A stretch of 64,000 nt of DNA from Gammaproteobacteria bacterium (lineage in GTDB: Bacteria > Pseudomonadota > Gammaproteobacteria > Ga0077536). Position 1 is the stretch's first letter, and each line of letters opens with the position of its first letter. The stretch is taken from assembly GCA_021773835.1 (NCBI GenBank), contig JAJFJQ010000062.1, positions 391,254-455,253 of the forward strand, read 5' to 3'. This document shows positions 45,710-56,000 of this stretch, piece after piece. The position numbers and the translations under genes are program-made. The notes below the pieces were generated by a model. That model saw only the letters and a program-made list of their open reading frames with translations, ran no database searches and was not told the DNA's origin.

Positions 45710-46681
45710 CTAGACGTTCGCTGCGGAGGGCGATTGAATTGCCTGACTGTCACTAGTGTCGATGGGTAGGGCACGCCAGAATTTTGCAATAAATCCGAGG
45801 TAACTATCGCGATATTCAACGTCGTTCATGCGTCCTTCCCGTTCAAGGTAGCTACGAAGTTCCGGCAGGTGGTAGTAGGGCACACTGGGGTACATATGAT
45901 GCTCAGCGTGATAGTTCATATAGTTTGGCGCGAAAAACCACCGTTCAAGCGGAGAACTGACGTATGTAATATACCGCTGATCCTCTGCATCCTTATCGGC
46001 AATTGGTTGCGCATGCTCGGCGAACGATCGCAAGCTCTGTGCGACATAAACGAGAAAGAAATAGGGTAAAAACCATAGCAATGGGAACGCCCAAACTCCT
46101 CCGAGCATAGTTAAGACCGCGGCGATCCCTAATTGCACTACCACGATCATGCTCCAATCAAAAATCGAAACCCAGTCTGTCGAATTGGATCGGCTACGAT
46201 TTTTCCTCTGACCGCGACTAACGGTTTGGTGTGACCGCCGCATCGCTTTTAGGGTGAATAGTGCCGGTCGAATTCCTGTCGCAAACATGATGAACTTCCA
46301 TCGTGTGGCTTTGTCCTCAGTTCGGTGATAGTAGCGATCTGGATCGTCGGGAGTCGCAAGCAGTCGATGATGATCCAGGTGTTTTCGTCGAAATCCAGAT
46401 AGTGGACTTATGAGCGGGTAACATAATGCAATTCGCGCGATCAAATCGGTTGCAGAGCGGCTCGATAGCAAACGCATATGTAACGCGTCGTGCAATAGGA
46501 TCTGAAGCGCGTATTGCTGTGTTCCGACGATGACAGCCGCGAAACACCAAAGTATCGGTTCTTTCGACCACAGCGCAATTGCTAGCGAGGTGATGATTAA
46601 CGTATAGGCCTTGGCCATATCGCGAAACACCCGTACGGGGCGAATTGTAAGGAAGCGTCGTTCTAGCGCCTTTTGGCTCAT
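45710..46681 (-). CDS. Membrane fatty acid desaturase
   Basis: 323 aa with four or so helices. The three histidine boxes of the di-iron desaturase family are present: HDALHMR, RKHLDHHR and AEHHMYPSVPYYHLPEL. The family introduces a double bond or hydroxyl into acyl chains or related lipids in the membrane. The substrate is not evident. The next gene downstream on the same strand is a methyltransferase. Confidence 0.88.
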   Translation of the reverse strand: MSQKALERRFLTIRPVRVFRDMAKAYTLIITSLAIALWSKEPILWCFAAVIVGTQQYALQILLHDALHMRLLSSRSATDLIARIALCYPLISPLSGFRRKHLDHHRLLATPDDPDRYYHRTEDKATRWKFIMFATGIRPALFTLKAMRRSHQTVSRGQRKNRSRSNSTDWVSIFDWSMIVVVQLGIAAVLTMLGGVWAFPLLWFLPYFFLVYVAQSLRSFAEHAQPIADKDAEDQRYITYVSSPLERWFFAPNYMNYHAEHHMYPSVPYYHLPELRSYLEREGRMNDVEYRDSYLGFIAKFWRALPIDTSDSQAIQSPSAANV

Positions 46682-46829
46682 AAAATAATTCCATCGTCGT
46701 GGTTACCGAAACTTTGCATCAATGTCAGCAACCTTGCGAAATCAGGGCAAACGGCGAAATGTATGTTGCCAATAATACAGCCATTGCGGATCCGTGTTGT
46801 GCAATGCGAGTTTTTCGCAGAAAAATTAT

Positions 46830-47960
46830 TCACTCATAGCCTACTAGTTCAACGTAACCCCTGCCGGTAACTAGATTTTCGCCCAAATATCCGTCAACGT
46901 CGACGGCGCCTTCCCAATATCTAAAATTATTGTGCCATTCTTGATTTGGCATCCTGCAGAGTATATTTAATGTCAAGGCTTGTTGCGGAATATGAACGCT
47001 CCAAGCAATCGGGTACCGCAATCCACTTTTCGGGCTTTTCCAATATTCTTGCGCTTTGATCTCGAATTGTTCCCGACTCAACTTTGTCGATGTACCATCA
47101 GGATGTAGCACCACGCCGTGACTCGCTGTGTCTGGTTTACCGTTCTCAGTCCGGAATTGGTAAATCATGAGATCAAAGCCATTGTCCAGTTGGAGGCTAA
47201 ACCAATCCCATCCAATTTGGCCTTGGGCCAACGCGCTAGTGCTCCATTCGTGATCGAACCAGGCGTTGCCATTTACCGTGTGAAATCCTGAGGCGGTCGA
47301 AATTGAACCGGCAACCGCCATTCGCGGGATAGAGTAGTAGTAAGAAGCGTTGCCGGATTCTTTGCTCTTTTTCGAAAGTCCGCGGTCGCCTTGCATTGCA
47401 ATTGGTCGAAGCGCGCTCAGGGCAAGGTCCAGCCCCACATCAGCTTCCTGCGCTTTAAGGCGCCAGACCTCTTGTTCAACATCAATTAGCTCAATCGACC
47501 AATCGCGGATCCACATCCTAGGCGGATCACCTCGCGCACCAGCAAGGTCCAACACAGCTCGACTTTGTCGTTCGAAATTGTGAAAAACACCGGCAGTAAT
47601 ATCCGAGACAGCGAAATGTCCAAGGTATACGTTGTTTGTTCGCCAGGGCGAATTCGACTGGCTTGACTGCGGCCGCATCGCAAAGCGGAACAGCGTCAGT
47701 TGGAAACCGAACGGTACGCCGCTGGCTGACTCGACATTGCCGGTGAAATACCACCACTCGGAGCGAAATTTTGGATGTGCCGAATGGTCTTTCGGAAATT
47801 CAAATGGCCGTGGTTCCAACGCGTATTCGAATCCGGGTGGTGGATCCGATTCGGTCAATAGACCTGCTACGGTCCGCGGGTTCTCGTCCGACGACGTGAG
47901 TTTTGCATGGATCCCGACGAGCGAGAGAAACGCGATTAGTAATATCGCAAAGCCGCGCAT
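46830..47960 (-). CDS. Secreted CrtC/AttH-like lipocalin-fold protein
   Basis: 376 aa. A signal peptide (MRGFAILLIAFLSLVGIHA) is followed by the COG5621-type signature FPKDHSAHPKFRSEWWYFTGNV and FGFQLTLFRFAMRP. The middle has NAWFDHEWSTSALAQGQIGWDWFSLQL. These proteins share the carotenoid 1,2-hydratase/AttH lipocalin-like fold and usually sit beside an ABC/FtsX pair, as here. Start: ATG at 47960, one base after the TAA of the permease gene; the longer frame to 47993 is inside that gene. It is secreted or periplasmic; the substrate is unknown. Confidence 0.85.
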   Translation of the reverse strand: MRGFAILLIAFLSLVGIHAKLTSSDENPRTVAGLLTESDPPPGFEYALEPRPFEFPKDHSAHPKFRSEWWYFTGNVESASGVPFGFQLTLFRFAMRPQSSQSNSPWRTNNVYLGHFAVSDITAGVFHNFERQSRAVLDLAGARGDPPRMWIRDWSIELIDVEQEVWRLKAQEADVGLDLALSALRPIAMQGDRGLSKKSKESGNASYYYSIPRMAVAGSISTASGFHTVNGNAWFDHEWSTSALAQGQIGWDWFSLQLDNGFDLMIYQFRTENGKPDTASHGVVLHPDGTSTKLSREQFEIKAQEYWKSPKSGLRYPIAWSVHIPQQALTLNILCRMPNQEWHNNFRYWEGAVDVDGYLGENLVTGRGYVELVGYE

Positions 47961-47961
47961 G

Positions 47962-50505
47962 TTACTCGTAACGCATGGCATCGGCCGGCTCAATCCGCGC
48001 CGCGCGATAGCTAGGGTAAAAACCAGCGCACAAAGCCGCTAGTAGCGCAATCGCGCACGATTTTGTGATTAAGGCGGGAGAGATCTCCATTAGCATCGTC
48101 CAGCCGAATGATCGCGGGTTGATCACGTCAATTAGAATGACCGCCATCAATATGCCGACGGGGATAGCAATCACGGCGGCGGTTATCCCGAGCAGGGAAG
48201 TTTGGGTGAGTACGGTGCGGCGCATCTCCGGGTTGGTGAATCCTATTGCGCGCAATATTCCATACTCTTGCGTGCGTTCGAGTTGTTGCGCCAATAGGGC
48301 GCCGAGGATCCCGATAAACGAAACCGTGACTGCAATTGCGCGTAGTAGCTCGGTGATCAAAAACGTGCGGTCGAATACCTCGAGCGAGGTACGCTTGAGC
48401 TCTGTCGCCGTGTTGATGGCGAGGTTAGAGTCTTCGTCAATCGTCGCGGCAACAGCCTGCATCAAGTCTCCCAGTGCCACAGCCGGATCGGCGTAGACAC
48501 CGATCCCATCGTAGCCAACGGTTTGCCAATGTCGATCATAGGTACTACGGCTGATCGAAATGCTGCCGCGCTCGGATGCGTAATCGAGGTAGACGCCGAT
48601 AATGCGGAAACTACGCTCGCCCGCTTCCGTCTGTATCCGAATGTCGTCATTGACGGTTAAACCTTGATGATAGGCGTAGGGCTCTGTGACGATAACAACA
48701 TCGTGGTCCTGCCATTGCGGCCAAATCGAATCTGCGTCACCGACCTTGAAGCTGAACCCCTTGCGCGCCACGTCGTTCAATCTGTAGGCGGATAAGCGCA
48801 CCGTACTACCTGCGGTTGTGACCTGCCGACGCAAAACAGTACTGGTGGCGTTAACAGCCGCCAAGCTTTCAATATGTTCGACGAATTCGGGGGCTATTTT
48901 GCTGCCCTCGGATTGATTGTCGAATTGCGCATCTGCGATGTAGAGATCCGCCCGCAGGGCACTGTCGAGCCAGTCGGTAACCGAAGCGCGAAAGCTGGTA
49001 ACCATTATCCCGATGCCGATGCTCGCGGCCGTTGCAATCATCAAGGCCGCGGTTGCAGTACCGGTTCGATTAACCGCGACGCTCACCGTGCGTAGACCGT
49101 GGCGTTCGGGCAGAAAGCGACGCGAACCGAGTAGCCATCGGGCAGCGGCGGACAGCGCAACGATGGCCAGGGGGCAGATCGCGGCGAATCCAAACACGAC
49201 CAGGCTGATACCGGCAAAGCCTGCGTTTGGAGTTTGCGAATACTCAAGTACGAGCCATGCCAGTAGGTTGCAAAGGATAAATAGGATCCCAGTAATCAAG
49301 CAGACCCGGCGGATGCTGAGCGGCCGTAATCCGTTTCTGTTGAGGACCAGCGTCGGTTCGATTCGAGTAGCGTGCACGGCTGGGACCAACGCTGCGAATA
49401 GTGTCGCCCCGATGCCCGCCACGAAACTCACCAGTAAGGTCACCGGGGCAATTGAAAGCGTGTCGATTGATGTCTTGAAATACAGATCGTTGATGGTGGT
49501 CGACACGATACCGAGCAAGCCGTTGGCCAAAAATATGCCAAAGATAATGCCGCCAAGGCTGCCGATGGCGCCAATGCAGCTCGATTCGAGCAGAATACTT
49601 ATTAGGATCTGCCGTCGGCTGACGCCGAGTGCGCGCAAGCGGCCTAAAATATCTCGACGTTGCAGTACCAAAAACGTTTCGGTGTTGTAGATCAAGAACA
49701 TTCCTACAAGCAGCGCCATTAAGCTCAAGGCATTGAGGTTTGAATAGAACGCAGCCGTCATGCGCTTAATATTGAGTGATTGTGCGGCGAGATCGATTAA
49801 TTGAAGGGTGCTTGCGTAATCTGTGGTGAGCGCCTGTCCAAGTTGGTTTGCCATTTTCGGATCATCGATGCGAAAATCGATGTGGCCGATGTCCTGATAG
49901 ATTTGCAGTACCTCTTGGGCGGTCGCAATATCGACGACGATCAAGCCGTTTACGATTCCCCCGGGCGAGTGTGCTTGCGGAAGCAGCGCGATGATCTTCA
50001 AGCTGGTTGCAGTTCCGCCGGATCGCACGGTGATCGACGAGCCTTCTTGCACACCCAACTCGGCGGCCGTCGTTTGATTCACGACAGCGGTATATGGCTC
50101 CGCGATAAGTTCCCCTGGGTCGAACGACATCCGCTCCGTGCGGCCATCGGAGCCAATCTCGGTCCTCGAAATCGGATCGATACCGAGCAATTCAATGGTG
50201 CGTGCATGGTTCGGTAGCGTGACACGCCGATTGATTACCGGGGTCATCGGTATCGCTGGAAAGGCCAGCGCGAAGCGCTGATATATCTCATTGTTAACCT
50301 GCCCGTTGGGGCCAACAAGCCGGTGACTTGCCTGGCCAACGGTCGTGCGGGTGGCCGCGTCAAATGCCTCGAAGGCACTGTGCTGGGTTAGCCGGATTGC
50401 GACAATTACGGCAACCCCGACCGCGATTCCGAGCAGGGCCAGCCCCAATTGCCAAGGATGTTTTGTGAGGTGCCGAGAAAATGCCACATAGACAAGCGGA
50501 GCCAT
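47962..50505 (-). CDS. FtsX-type ABC transporter permease (Att-like)
   Basis: 847 aa with two FtsX units: a first helix near residue 20, a periplasmic domain, three helices around 260-400, a second periplasmic domain and a last group near 720-840. LRALGVSRRQILISIL and YGILRAIGFTNPEMRRTVL are the repeated coupling segments. MacB/LolE-like permeases pass lipids or lipoproteins outward; in Att-type systems they work with a CrtC-lipocalin partner. Here the two half-permeases of typical Att operons seem to be present as one protein. The ATPase gene lies 8 nt upstream. Confidence 0.88.
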   Translation of the reverse strand: MAPLVYVAFSRHLTKHPWQLGLALLGIAVGVAVIVAIRLTQHSAFEAFDAATRTTVGQASHRLVGPNGQVNNEIYQRFALAFPAIPMTPVINRRVTLPNHARTIELLGIDPISRTEIGSDGRTERMSFDPGELIAEPYTAVVNQTTAAELGVQEGSSITVRSGGTATSLKIIALLPQAHSPGGIVNGLIVVDIATAQEVLQIYQDIGHIDFRIDDPKMANQLGQALTTDYASTLQLIDLAAQSLNIKRMTAAFYSNLNALSLMALLVGMFLIYNTETFLVLQRRDILGRLRALGVSRRQILISILLESSCIGAIGSLGGIIFGIFLANGLLGIVSTTINDLYFKTSIDTLSIAPVTLLVSFVAGIGATLFAALVPAVHATRIEPTLVLNRNGLRPLSIRRVCLITGILFILCNLLAWLVLEYSQTPNAGFAGISLVVFGFAAICPLAIVALSAAARWLLGSRRFLPERHGLRTVSVAVNRTGTATAALMIATAASIGIGIMVTSFRASVTDWLDSALRADLYIADAQFDNQSEGSKIAPEFVEHIESLAAVNATSTVLRRQVTTAGSTVRLSAYRLNDVARKGFSFKVGDADSIWPQWQDHDVVIVTEPYAYHQGLTVNDDIRIQTEAGERSFRIIGVYLDYASERGSISISRSTYDRHWQTVGYDGIGVYADPAVALGDLMQAVAATIDEDSNLAINTATELKRTSLEVFDRTFLITELLRAIAVTVSFIGILGALLAQQLERTQEYGILRAIGFTNPEMRRTVLTQTSLLGITAAVIAIPVGILMAVILIDVINPRSFGWTMLMEISPALITKSCAIALLAALCAGFYPSYRAARIEPADAMRYE

Positions 50506-50513
50506 GGCGGAGC

Positions 50514-51191
50514 TTATACTTCCACGAGTTTGCGATCACGGATTGTCAGCACGCGATCGGCATAGCCGATGACCTCCTGGCTATGTGTCGCCATGATCAG
50601 TGTCTGGCCACTGCGGCGCGCAAGATCGTCGATTAAATGAATGATTTCACGGCCGGTTTCAATGTCGAGATTGCCCGTCGGTTCGTCGGCCAGTATCAGG
50701 CTCGGCGAATGTACCAAGGCGCGAGCTATCGCCACCCGTTGTTGTTCACCACCAGATAGATCCTCGGCCCATGCGTTGGCTTTGTGAGCAAGCGCCAAAT
50801 CTTCGAGTAATTGCAGCGCCGGCGCGTCATCGAATATCCCGTTCAGCGCAAGCGGCAGTTGGACATTCTCAAGCACGCTCAATGTCGGGATGAGATTATA
50901 GGCCTGGAAAATAAAGCCCAAGGCTGTCCTTCTAAATTTCGTCCGTTTGCCTTCCTCGAGACCAGAGATATCAGTGCCGTCGATTTGGATGTGGCCACTG
51001 GTCGGGCGATCCATGGCACCGAGCAAATTAAGCAGGGTCGATTTTCCTGAGCCACTGCGGCCCAGAACGACGATAAATTCGCCACGCTTGATAGTGAGAT
51101 CTACGTTGACGAGGACATGCTGTTCGGTGCTCGCCCGGCCGTAGCTTTTACTGACCCGCAGGAGGCTAACGGCAGGGGGTACGCGGTGCAT
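50514..51191 (-). CDS. LolD/MacB-type ABC transporter ATPase (Att-like)
   Basis: About 225 aa. Walker A is [17 protein letters not shown], the signature [15 protein letters not shown], Walker [13 protein letters not shown] and the H-loop MATHSQEV. The [18 protein letters not shown] segment is typical of the LolD/MacB/FtsE group that pairs with FtsX-type permeases. ATG at 51191 (MHRVPPAVS) is chosen, since the longer frame to 51281 adds residues without similarity. It is the first gene of a three-gene reverse operon with the permease and the lipocalin-like protein. Confidence 0.92.
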   Translation of the reverse strand: MHRVPPAVSLLRVSKSYGRASTEQHVLVNVDLTIKRGEFIVVLGRSGSGKSTLLNLLGAMDRPTSGHIQIDGTDISGLEEGKRTKFRRTALGFIFQAYNLIPTLSVLENVQLPLALNGIFDDAPALQLLEDLALAHKANAWAEDLSGGEQQRVAIARALVHSPSLILADEPTGNLDIETGREIIHLIDDLARRSGQTLIMATHSQEVIGYADRVLTIRDRKLVEV

Positions 51192-51608
51192 GATTAAGCG
51201 CCTAATGATCGGCACGCCAACGCCCAACACGCGTTTGCGAGCCGATAGCGCGGTGATTCTGAATGTGCTGAAGATTGGCAATCAAATCGAGAATAAACAT
51301 GCAATAAGTTATATAAGCGTATGTTCCAGAAACGATTTAACAATTTCGTAATAGTCCTGTGACAATTTTAAACACAAAAGTGGAACTTGTTCCGGTCTTT
51401 CGCCGACTAACACCAGTAGATTCCATAACCGTTAACTTCCCCTTAACTCCCCCTCTTACCCCGCCCCCCCAGCGGGGATTTTTTTGCCTGAATTTCGCCG
51501 TCAGTAAAAACCAGGGTCGTCACCAGATGGAAAAATTCAGCGGCGATGGCAGTGTCGGAGACACGGCGCTGTGCGGAGAATAACCACCTCGTTACCCGGT
51601 TTCGACGA
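51192..51608. other. Intergenic region with a rho-independent-type hairpin
   Basis: About 400 bp. It contains a GC hairpin, CCCCGC (51459-51464) and GCGGGG (51472-51477), followed by a T run (51479-51485) readable on the + strand. On the reverse strand, where the neighbours lie, there is no T run after the stem, so it is not an ordinary terminator for yhhQ. The C-rich flanks resemble intergenic repeat families, but one copy cannot show that. Confidence 0.45.
51459..51485 (+). terminator. Hairpin with T tract, forward orientation
   Basis: Stem CCCCGC/GCGGGG, 7-nt loop, then A and seven Ts. It would stop forward transcription, but no forward gene precedes it for several kilobases, so its role may be blocking antisense transcription. 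Confidence 0.4.
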
Positions 51609-52361
51609 TCAGCGGTCGTCGATAGCAAAGGGCGTAAAGTCGGTCTCGGTGTCGTAGAAATCGACTTGTTCGCGACGCTTCAGAAACCCCACCGTCGCGT
51701 ACGTAGCCGGGGTCATCAAAACTTCGACCCCAACCTTAAAACCCCAATTGAATGCCAGCACCGCGAATAGCGACGCGTTATCCCAGATCCCGTAGAACGC
51801 CACCGGGTAGAAGATCAGGCTATCTATCCCTTGCCCGACAATTGTGGAGCCAATTGTGCGCATCCACAGATGACGGCCTGCCATCGCAACCTTCATTCGC
51901 GCTAGCACATAGGCGTTAACAAAATCGCCGATCCAAAACGCAACCACAGAGGCCACCACGACGCGCCAGGTATTGCCGAAAACGGTTACCAGCGCCGGCT
52001 GTAATACCTCGTTAAACGGCTCGGTTGGACTTGGCGGAAGGCTCAGGACGGTATGCGCCATTGTCGTCGCGAAGATCATGGCTGCGAACCCAGCCCAAAT
52101 GACCTTTCGTGCGCGTGCGTATCCGTAGACCTCGGTTAGCACGTCGCCAAAAATGTAGCTGATGGGAAAAAAAATATTACCGGCGCCAAAGACGATGCTC
52201 GCGCCGATGATCGGTAAGACGAATGGCAATTCCAATTGGCAAACCTTTGCCGGCCCGATCAGGTTCGCGCACAGTAGGACGGTCACGAATCCCGCCATTA
52301 GCAAATCGTAATATCGGAATCGACGAGCATCAGTACCGTGTGAAGCCGGTGTCGCACTCAT
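51609..52361 (-). CDS. yhhQ: Queuosine precursor transporter YhhQ
   Basis: 250 aa with about six helices. ICANLIGPAKV-like LLCANLIGPAKVCQL, FPISYIFGDVLTEVYGYARARKVIW and IGSTIVGQGIDSLIFYPVAFYG are the hallmarks of the YhhQ/COG1738 family, which imports preQ0/preQ1. The C-terminal tail is short and acidic. The ATG overlaps the stop of the upstream secreted protein (ATGA), so they form one reverse unit. Confidence 0.93.
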   Translation of the reverse strand: MSATPASHGTDARRFRYYDLLMAGFVTVLLCANLIGPAKVCQLELPFVLPIIGASIVFGAGNIFFPISYIFGDVLTEVYGYARARKVIWAGFAAMIFATTMAHTVLSLPPSPTEPFNEVLQPALVTVFGNTWRVVVASVVAFWIGDFVNAYVLARMKVAMAGRHLWMRTIGSTIVGQGIDSLIFYPVAFYGIWDNASLFAVLAFNWGFKVGVEVLMTPATYATVGFLKRREQVDFYDTETDFTPFAIDDR

Positions 52362-52867
52362 TCGTTTATACCGAGCGACTTTAGACTTTGACGGATCGCC
52401 GGAAAGGTGTGTGTTGCGCGAGTCAAAGAATCTTGAAAATTAATTGAGACGTAGCGATCTTGCTCCAGTCCACAGCTGGTCACCCCGGTCATTCCAACGG
52501 CGGTATCCTTACGTGTCCAACGAATCTGCTGTAATTGGAGGGCGCCTGCTTCCAGAGCTTGTTCCACCGGTACCGCAAAGAAGCGGGAATGGTCTCTAGC
52601 GACCTCGGTCAAAAATAACTGGATACAGTGTTCGGTGGAAAATTCACCAGCAGATAGTGCCGCTTTGGGCAGGGTGACAACCGTGATCTGTAAGGTCGTC
52701 GGGTCGTAGATATCACGCGCGCGATAGGCATAGGTCGTTCCTAGCATTGAGTTCGCGACAATCGGGCCATCGAGAAAATCTGGCGCCTCGTAATGCAATT
52801 TGACATCGGCAATACAGCAATTAAACGTGATCGAGCAGACGGCGCTTATGAACACTCTCCATGGCAT
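52358..52867 (-). CDS. Secreted hypothetical protein
   Basis: 169 aa with a short hydrophobic N-terminus (VFISAVCSITFNCCIA) that looks like a signal peptide. The body has no motif I recognise; YRARDIYDPTTLQITVVTLPKA suggests a small beta-rich domain. Four cysteines occur after the signal. The gene overlaps yhhQ by four bases. A role in precursor uptake is only a guess from that linkage. Confidence 0.65.
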   Translation of the reverse strand: MPWRVFISAVCSITFNCCIADVKLHYEAPDFLDGPIVANSMLGTTYAYRARDIYDPTTLQITVVTLPKAALSAGEFSTEHCIQLFLTEVARDHSRFFAVPVEQALEAGALQLQQIRWTRKDTAVGMTGVTSCGLEQDRYVSINFQDSLTRATHTFPAIRQSLKSLGINE

Positions 52868-53028
52868 GGTTGAGATGCTACCAGATGATGATCCTTAAGA
52901 GGACTCGGAGTTGACCTGCGAGCAGGTTAAACCACAAAGTATCTCGAATAACTGCGGAGCCATGTCAATTCGCTTAGGTGCAATTTACTATGCATGGCGC
53001 TACTTCTAATGATTAGGTGATTGCGCGG

Positions 53029-56000
53029 ATGTTGAAATACCGTTTGAGCCTCATAGTCTTCGTGGCCAATATTGTTGCCGTTACACAACCGGTAACTGTG
53101 CACGCGATCGAAGTTGCCGATATTGACGCGCAGTTGAGCGCCGTCGCCTCGCGCTATGACGAGGACAACCCGGTAGGGGAGCGCTTGCGCCGAATCTATA
53201 CGAATGCGCGCGATCTCGTTGAAGCAGGCAAACGCCACGAACAAGTCGCCGGTGAATTCGAGCAAGCGATCAAACGTGGTCCGGAAACGCTAAAAGCGCT
53301 TCGCAGCCAGCTTGCGGCAGTTGAGCAGCAGGCCTCGCGAAAGGTCGTCAGTCGCAGTGAAAAAGCATTAGCGGCGGCTGAAATCGAGCGGCTATATCGA
53401 CAGGCAGAATCACGGCGTGCGGCGCTTGAGGATACTTTGTTCGCAACCGAGGATGAACAGCGTGCGCTGGTCGAAAGACCCGAACAGATCCGGCTCGAGC
53501 GCGAAAGCACTAGCGCGCGAATCACAGAATTGGAGGTTGAGCTGCGGCTTGCGACAGATGCGCCAAGCGGTGACGTAAACAACGCGGAAAAGACCGTAAT
53601 CGAGTTAGAGCTCGCTTCGCTTAGAAACGTGTTGCGTCGATTGGACAGTGAGCTGCTGAGCCAATCAATCCGTCTCGAATTGGCGCGCGCAAAACATGAG
53701 TTAGCCGCCACTGAGCTCGCGACCCAGGTGAGACGGACAACTGAACTACAAGAACTGTCGCTCGGCCGGCGGCGCGATACAGCGAATTCGTTGATTGAAA
53801 AGGCCATGCGCGAGCAGGACGACGCGACGTCGAGCCACCCCTTGATCCGTCAAATTATCAATGAGAACGTTGAGTTCGGTCGTGAGCTGTCGCGAGTGAT
53901 CGAAAGCCAGCCAGCGATTGCTGATCAAGCGGAGCGGCTTGGAGCCCAGCATGTAGCGCTAGGAAAGGAATACGAGCGTGCTCGAGATCGGCTCAAGTAT
54001 GCCGGCTATGGTGCGGGTCTTGGTCACCTGCTGATAGACCAGCGCCGCCATATCCCAGATCTCAGACGTCTACTGCAAGATTCAAAGATACGCAAAGAAA
54101 CGGTTGCACGTATCGGGCTACGTAGTATTGAAATCGACGATGTAATCAGCGAGTTGTCGGATATCGAACTCGAAGCCCAGCGACGCATCGCGTTGAATTC
54201 ACAGGCGTCGTTAGAGCGGGACGCGAAAACCGACCTACAGAAGCAGTTGAGTGTTGCACTACAGGATCAAGTGAGCCTGCTCGAACTGCTGGCGCTGAAC
54301 TACTCAAATTATCTCAGGTCACTCGGCGATGCAGAATTCTCTGCACAACAACTCGCCACCACGGTTCGATCGTATGGGGATTATCTGGACAAAAAAATTA
54401 CCTGGATCCCCAACGCACCAATGCTCGGGATCCAGACTTTGGTCGACACGGCGCGGGCGGTCGATTGGTTATTATCGATAGACACGTGGCGCCGGGTAAT
54501 TCGCGATGCCGGTCAAGGTTTCAGTGAATCCCCGCTACGCTCTGGCGCATTAATAGTTGGGGTGGCGCTAATGTTCGGTATGAGAGGCAGACTTACGCTC
54601 GCGCTCTCTGCTGTCGCCGCGAATGTGCGCAATATTCGAACGGATAAGTTCCGCTATACGCTCGCAGCAATTGCGGCATCCTTGGTACTCGCATCTCCGT
54701 GGGCGATCTTACTCGCGCTTTGCGCGACACTCCTACGCGACGCAAATGACCCTTCTGAGTTCAGTTTGGCACTGGCGCATGCACTGTGGTCGCTTGCGCC
54801 AATTGTTTTCGTTTTGATCTGGATGCGGCGGCTACTACGCGAGAACGGCCTTGGCCTGCAACACTTCCGGTGGCGAGATTGGCTAACTACCGATCTACGC
54901 CGAATGACGAATCGATTGCTGATTGCTTTTATCCCCGCTTATTTCGTTGCCGTATTCTTCGAGAACCAAGACAACGCGTCGTACCAATACGGGCTCGGGC
55001 GGCTCGCTTTCATCGCAGCGATGGGCGCGGTCATTTTGTTTGTCTTCCGGCTGGTGCATCGCGACGGCGTGATGGTGAGATATCTTGGTCTGCGTTACCC
55101 CGCTGCGTTGATCACCCGCTTTCACATCTTGCTCGGCGCGATCGTATTAGTATTGCCTATAAGTTTCGCGTTACTGGCCGCGATTGGTTACTACTACACA
55201 GCGCTGAATTTAAATCGCTATTTGATGCAAACGGGGCTGCTGATTTTAGTTGCCATTGTTGTGCGAAGTTTAGCCATGCGCTGGCTCATGCTCGCTGAGT
55301 CAAGACTTGCGTTGAAACGGGCGCGGGAACGCCGTGAAGCGGCGCAGGCAAGCGGCGATAATGATGGCGAGTCGCCGAAGATGAGTGAGGACGATATTCC
55401 GATCGACATTGCGACCATTAATTCGCAGACCCGAATGATGTTAAGTAACCTCATCGGGTGGTCGTTTGCGGTTGGTTTGTATTTTACCTGGCAGGGCGCG
55501 TTACCGGCACTGGGAATATTGGAGTCGGTAAATCTCTGGGAGATTGAGGTGCCTGGGGTTGACGGTACCGATTTCCAAGCGATAACGCTGGCGACTGTGC
55601 TATTGGCCGGGATCATTATCGCCATCACCTCGATCGCGGCCAAAAACTTGCCTGGCGTTTTGGAAATTGGACTATTGCAACGGCTGCCATTGCAACCTGG
55701 TAGTCGTTACGCGATCACGACCCTTTCTCAATATGCGATCACTGCAATTGGAATCACCGTGGCGCTCAGTGCCCTTGGCGCCCGGTGGTCACAAATTCAG
55801 TGGTTAGTAGCAGCGCTAAGTGTTGGGCTCGGCTTCGGTCTGCAAGAGATCGTCGCAAATTTTATTTCCGGTTTGATCCTGCTATTCGAGCGACCAATCC
55901 GCGTCGGTGACACGGTGACGATTGGCGAACTCACAGGAAAGGTCGCACGGATCCGGATCCGCGCAACCACTATAGTCGATTGGGATAATAAGGAGATAGT

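Noticed and set aside
49013..49690. Forward frame of 225 codons over the FtsX permease
   Set aside because: The reverse permease is supported by domain layout and operon context; the forward frame has no recognisable feature.
54786..55298. Forward 170-codon frame inside the mechanosensitive channel gene
   Set aside because: It is in another frame of a well-supported gene, with low-complexity arginine-rich sequence.
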